Origin: Iamia sp. SCSIO 61187
GTDB lineage: Bacteria > Actinomycetota > Acidimicrobiia > Acidimicrobiales > Iamiaceae
Assembly (NCBI RefSeq): GCF_019443745.1
Contig: NZ_CP050948.1
Location: 4,034,001 to 4,098,000, forward strand
Direction of reading: 5' to 3'
DNA: 64,000 nucleotides
The notes under the pieces are model-generated. The model ran no database searches, had not been told where the DNA came from, and was given only the letters and a program-made list of their open reading frames with translations. Within the stretch, counting starts at the first letter, position 1; the number at the start of each line of letters is the position of its first letter. Below, one piece after another: positions 63,605 through 64,000 of the stretch. A program made the position numbers and the translations under genes.

Positions 63605-64000
63605 CTACCGGAACTCGACGCCATCGAAGCCCCCGGCGGTCCAGCCGCGCAGGTGCTCGAAGAACGACATGGGCCCGCCGGGGTGGCCCTTGGCGATCTC
63701 TCCGGCGAAGCCGGCGCCGGGCTGGCCCTCGTTGTTGTAGTAACCCGGGGTGCAGTCGGCCGAACCGAGCGCGGACCCCACGGCCGTCGTCCCCCCGCCC
63801 GAGATCAGCTCCATCCACGCCTGCTCAGCGTCCTCGGTCACCTCCACGACGCGATGGCCGCCCTCCACGGCGTGACGCACCACGGCGGCGACCGCCCTCG
63901 AGGTCTCGGTGAAGTTGTGGGGGACGTTCGAGATGAGGTTGGCACCGTGGCCGAGCTGGGTGATGAAGAGGTTCGGGAAGCCGTGCACGTGCATGCCGTG
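63605..64000 (-). CDS. Baeyer-Villiger-type monooxygenase, C-terminal part (cut by the right edge)
   Basis: 132 residues visible. HVHGFPNLFITQLGHGANLISNVPHNFTE and DCTPGYYNNEGQP match the C-terminus of the 620-residue protein at 38769. The N-terminal domains with the FAD and NADPH motifs lie outside the window. It shows that copy B also has the second monooxygenase, but upstream of TetR rather than after an SDR. Confidence 0.85.
   Translation of the reverse strand, partial: HGMHVHGFPNLFITQLGHGANLISNVPHNFTETSRAVAAVVRHAVEGGHRVVEVTEDAEQAWMELISGGGTTAVGSALGSADCTPGYYNNEGQPGAGFAGEIAKGHPGGPMSFFEHLRGWTAGGFDGVEFR

Overview
The window is very GC-rich, with tightly packed genes, many GTG starts and ATGA/GTGA overlaps. 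The gene families (SCO6880-type conjugation protein, Tad pilus genes, BTAD domain, MobF relaxase, many TetR regulators) point to an actinobacterium, possibly of the Acidimicrobiia; that finer placement is inference. No rRNA, tRNA or CRISPR array was seen.

Positions 1 to about 32,900 look like an integrative or plasmid-borne conjugative element. Its transfer module is a VirD4-like coupling protein (cut by the left edge), a DnaG-like primase, a VirB4 ATPase, an SCO6880-type protein, a VirB6-like membrane protein, a TcpC/VirB8-like protein, a VirB2-like pilin, a lytic transglycosylase/carboxypeptidase and, at the far side, a 1084-residue MobF relaxase-helicase. A complete Tad-type pilus operon (26.8 to 16.4 kb, minus strand) lies inside the element and ends with a LysM-BTAD protein. 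Cargo sits between the transfer genes. The most striking cargo is a ubiquitin-like conjugation operon at 1575-4091 (proline-rich 59-residue ORF, E2-like, E1-like, JAB/JAMM protease), in which an E2-E1 fusion is split by a -1 frameshift. Further cargo is an XRE regulator with a clear palindromic operator, small unknown genes, a Fic toxin with an in-frame TGA preceded by a Fic-antitoxin motif, and an OLD-family nuclease. The conjugation operon and the OLD nuclease share an identical 11-mer upstream. Two decayed genes mark the right end of the element.

Positions 32.9 to 64 kb look chromosomal and catabolic. They hold a P450/TetR/metallo-hydrolase operon and two diverged copies of an oxidation cluster: acyl-CoA dehydrogenase and type I Baeyer-Villiger monooxygenase on the plus strand, with a ferritin-like protein, a TetR regulator and a second monooxygenase on the minus strand. 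Copy A is at 35.9-43.3 kb and copy B at 58.9-64 kb. The copies share stretches of about 146 identical bases and conserved intergenic operators. A third copy of one operator lies before an enoyl-CoA hydratase/SDR pair. Copy A's TetR begins inside the orfB remnant of an insertion sequence.

Between the two copies are MarR-MFS and TetR-MFS efflux cassettes, a deletion-scarred MarR-MFS remnant, and a branched-chain-type ABC uptake operon whose two permeases and one ATPase are fused in a single protein. The likely theme is uptake, CoA-linked oxidation and Baeyer-Villiger cleavage of hydrophobic ketones or acyl compounds; the substrate cannot be read from the sequence.
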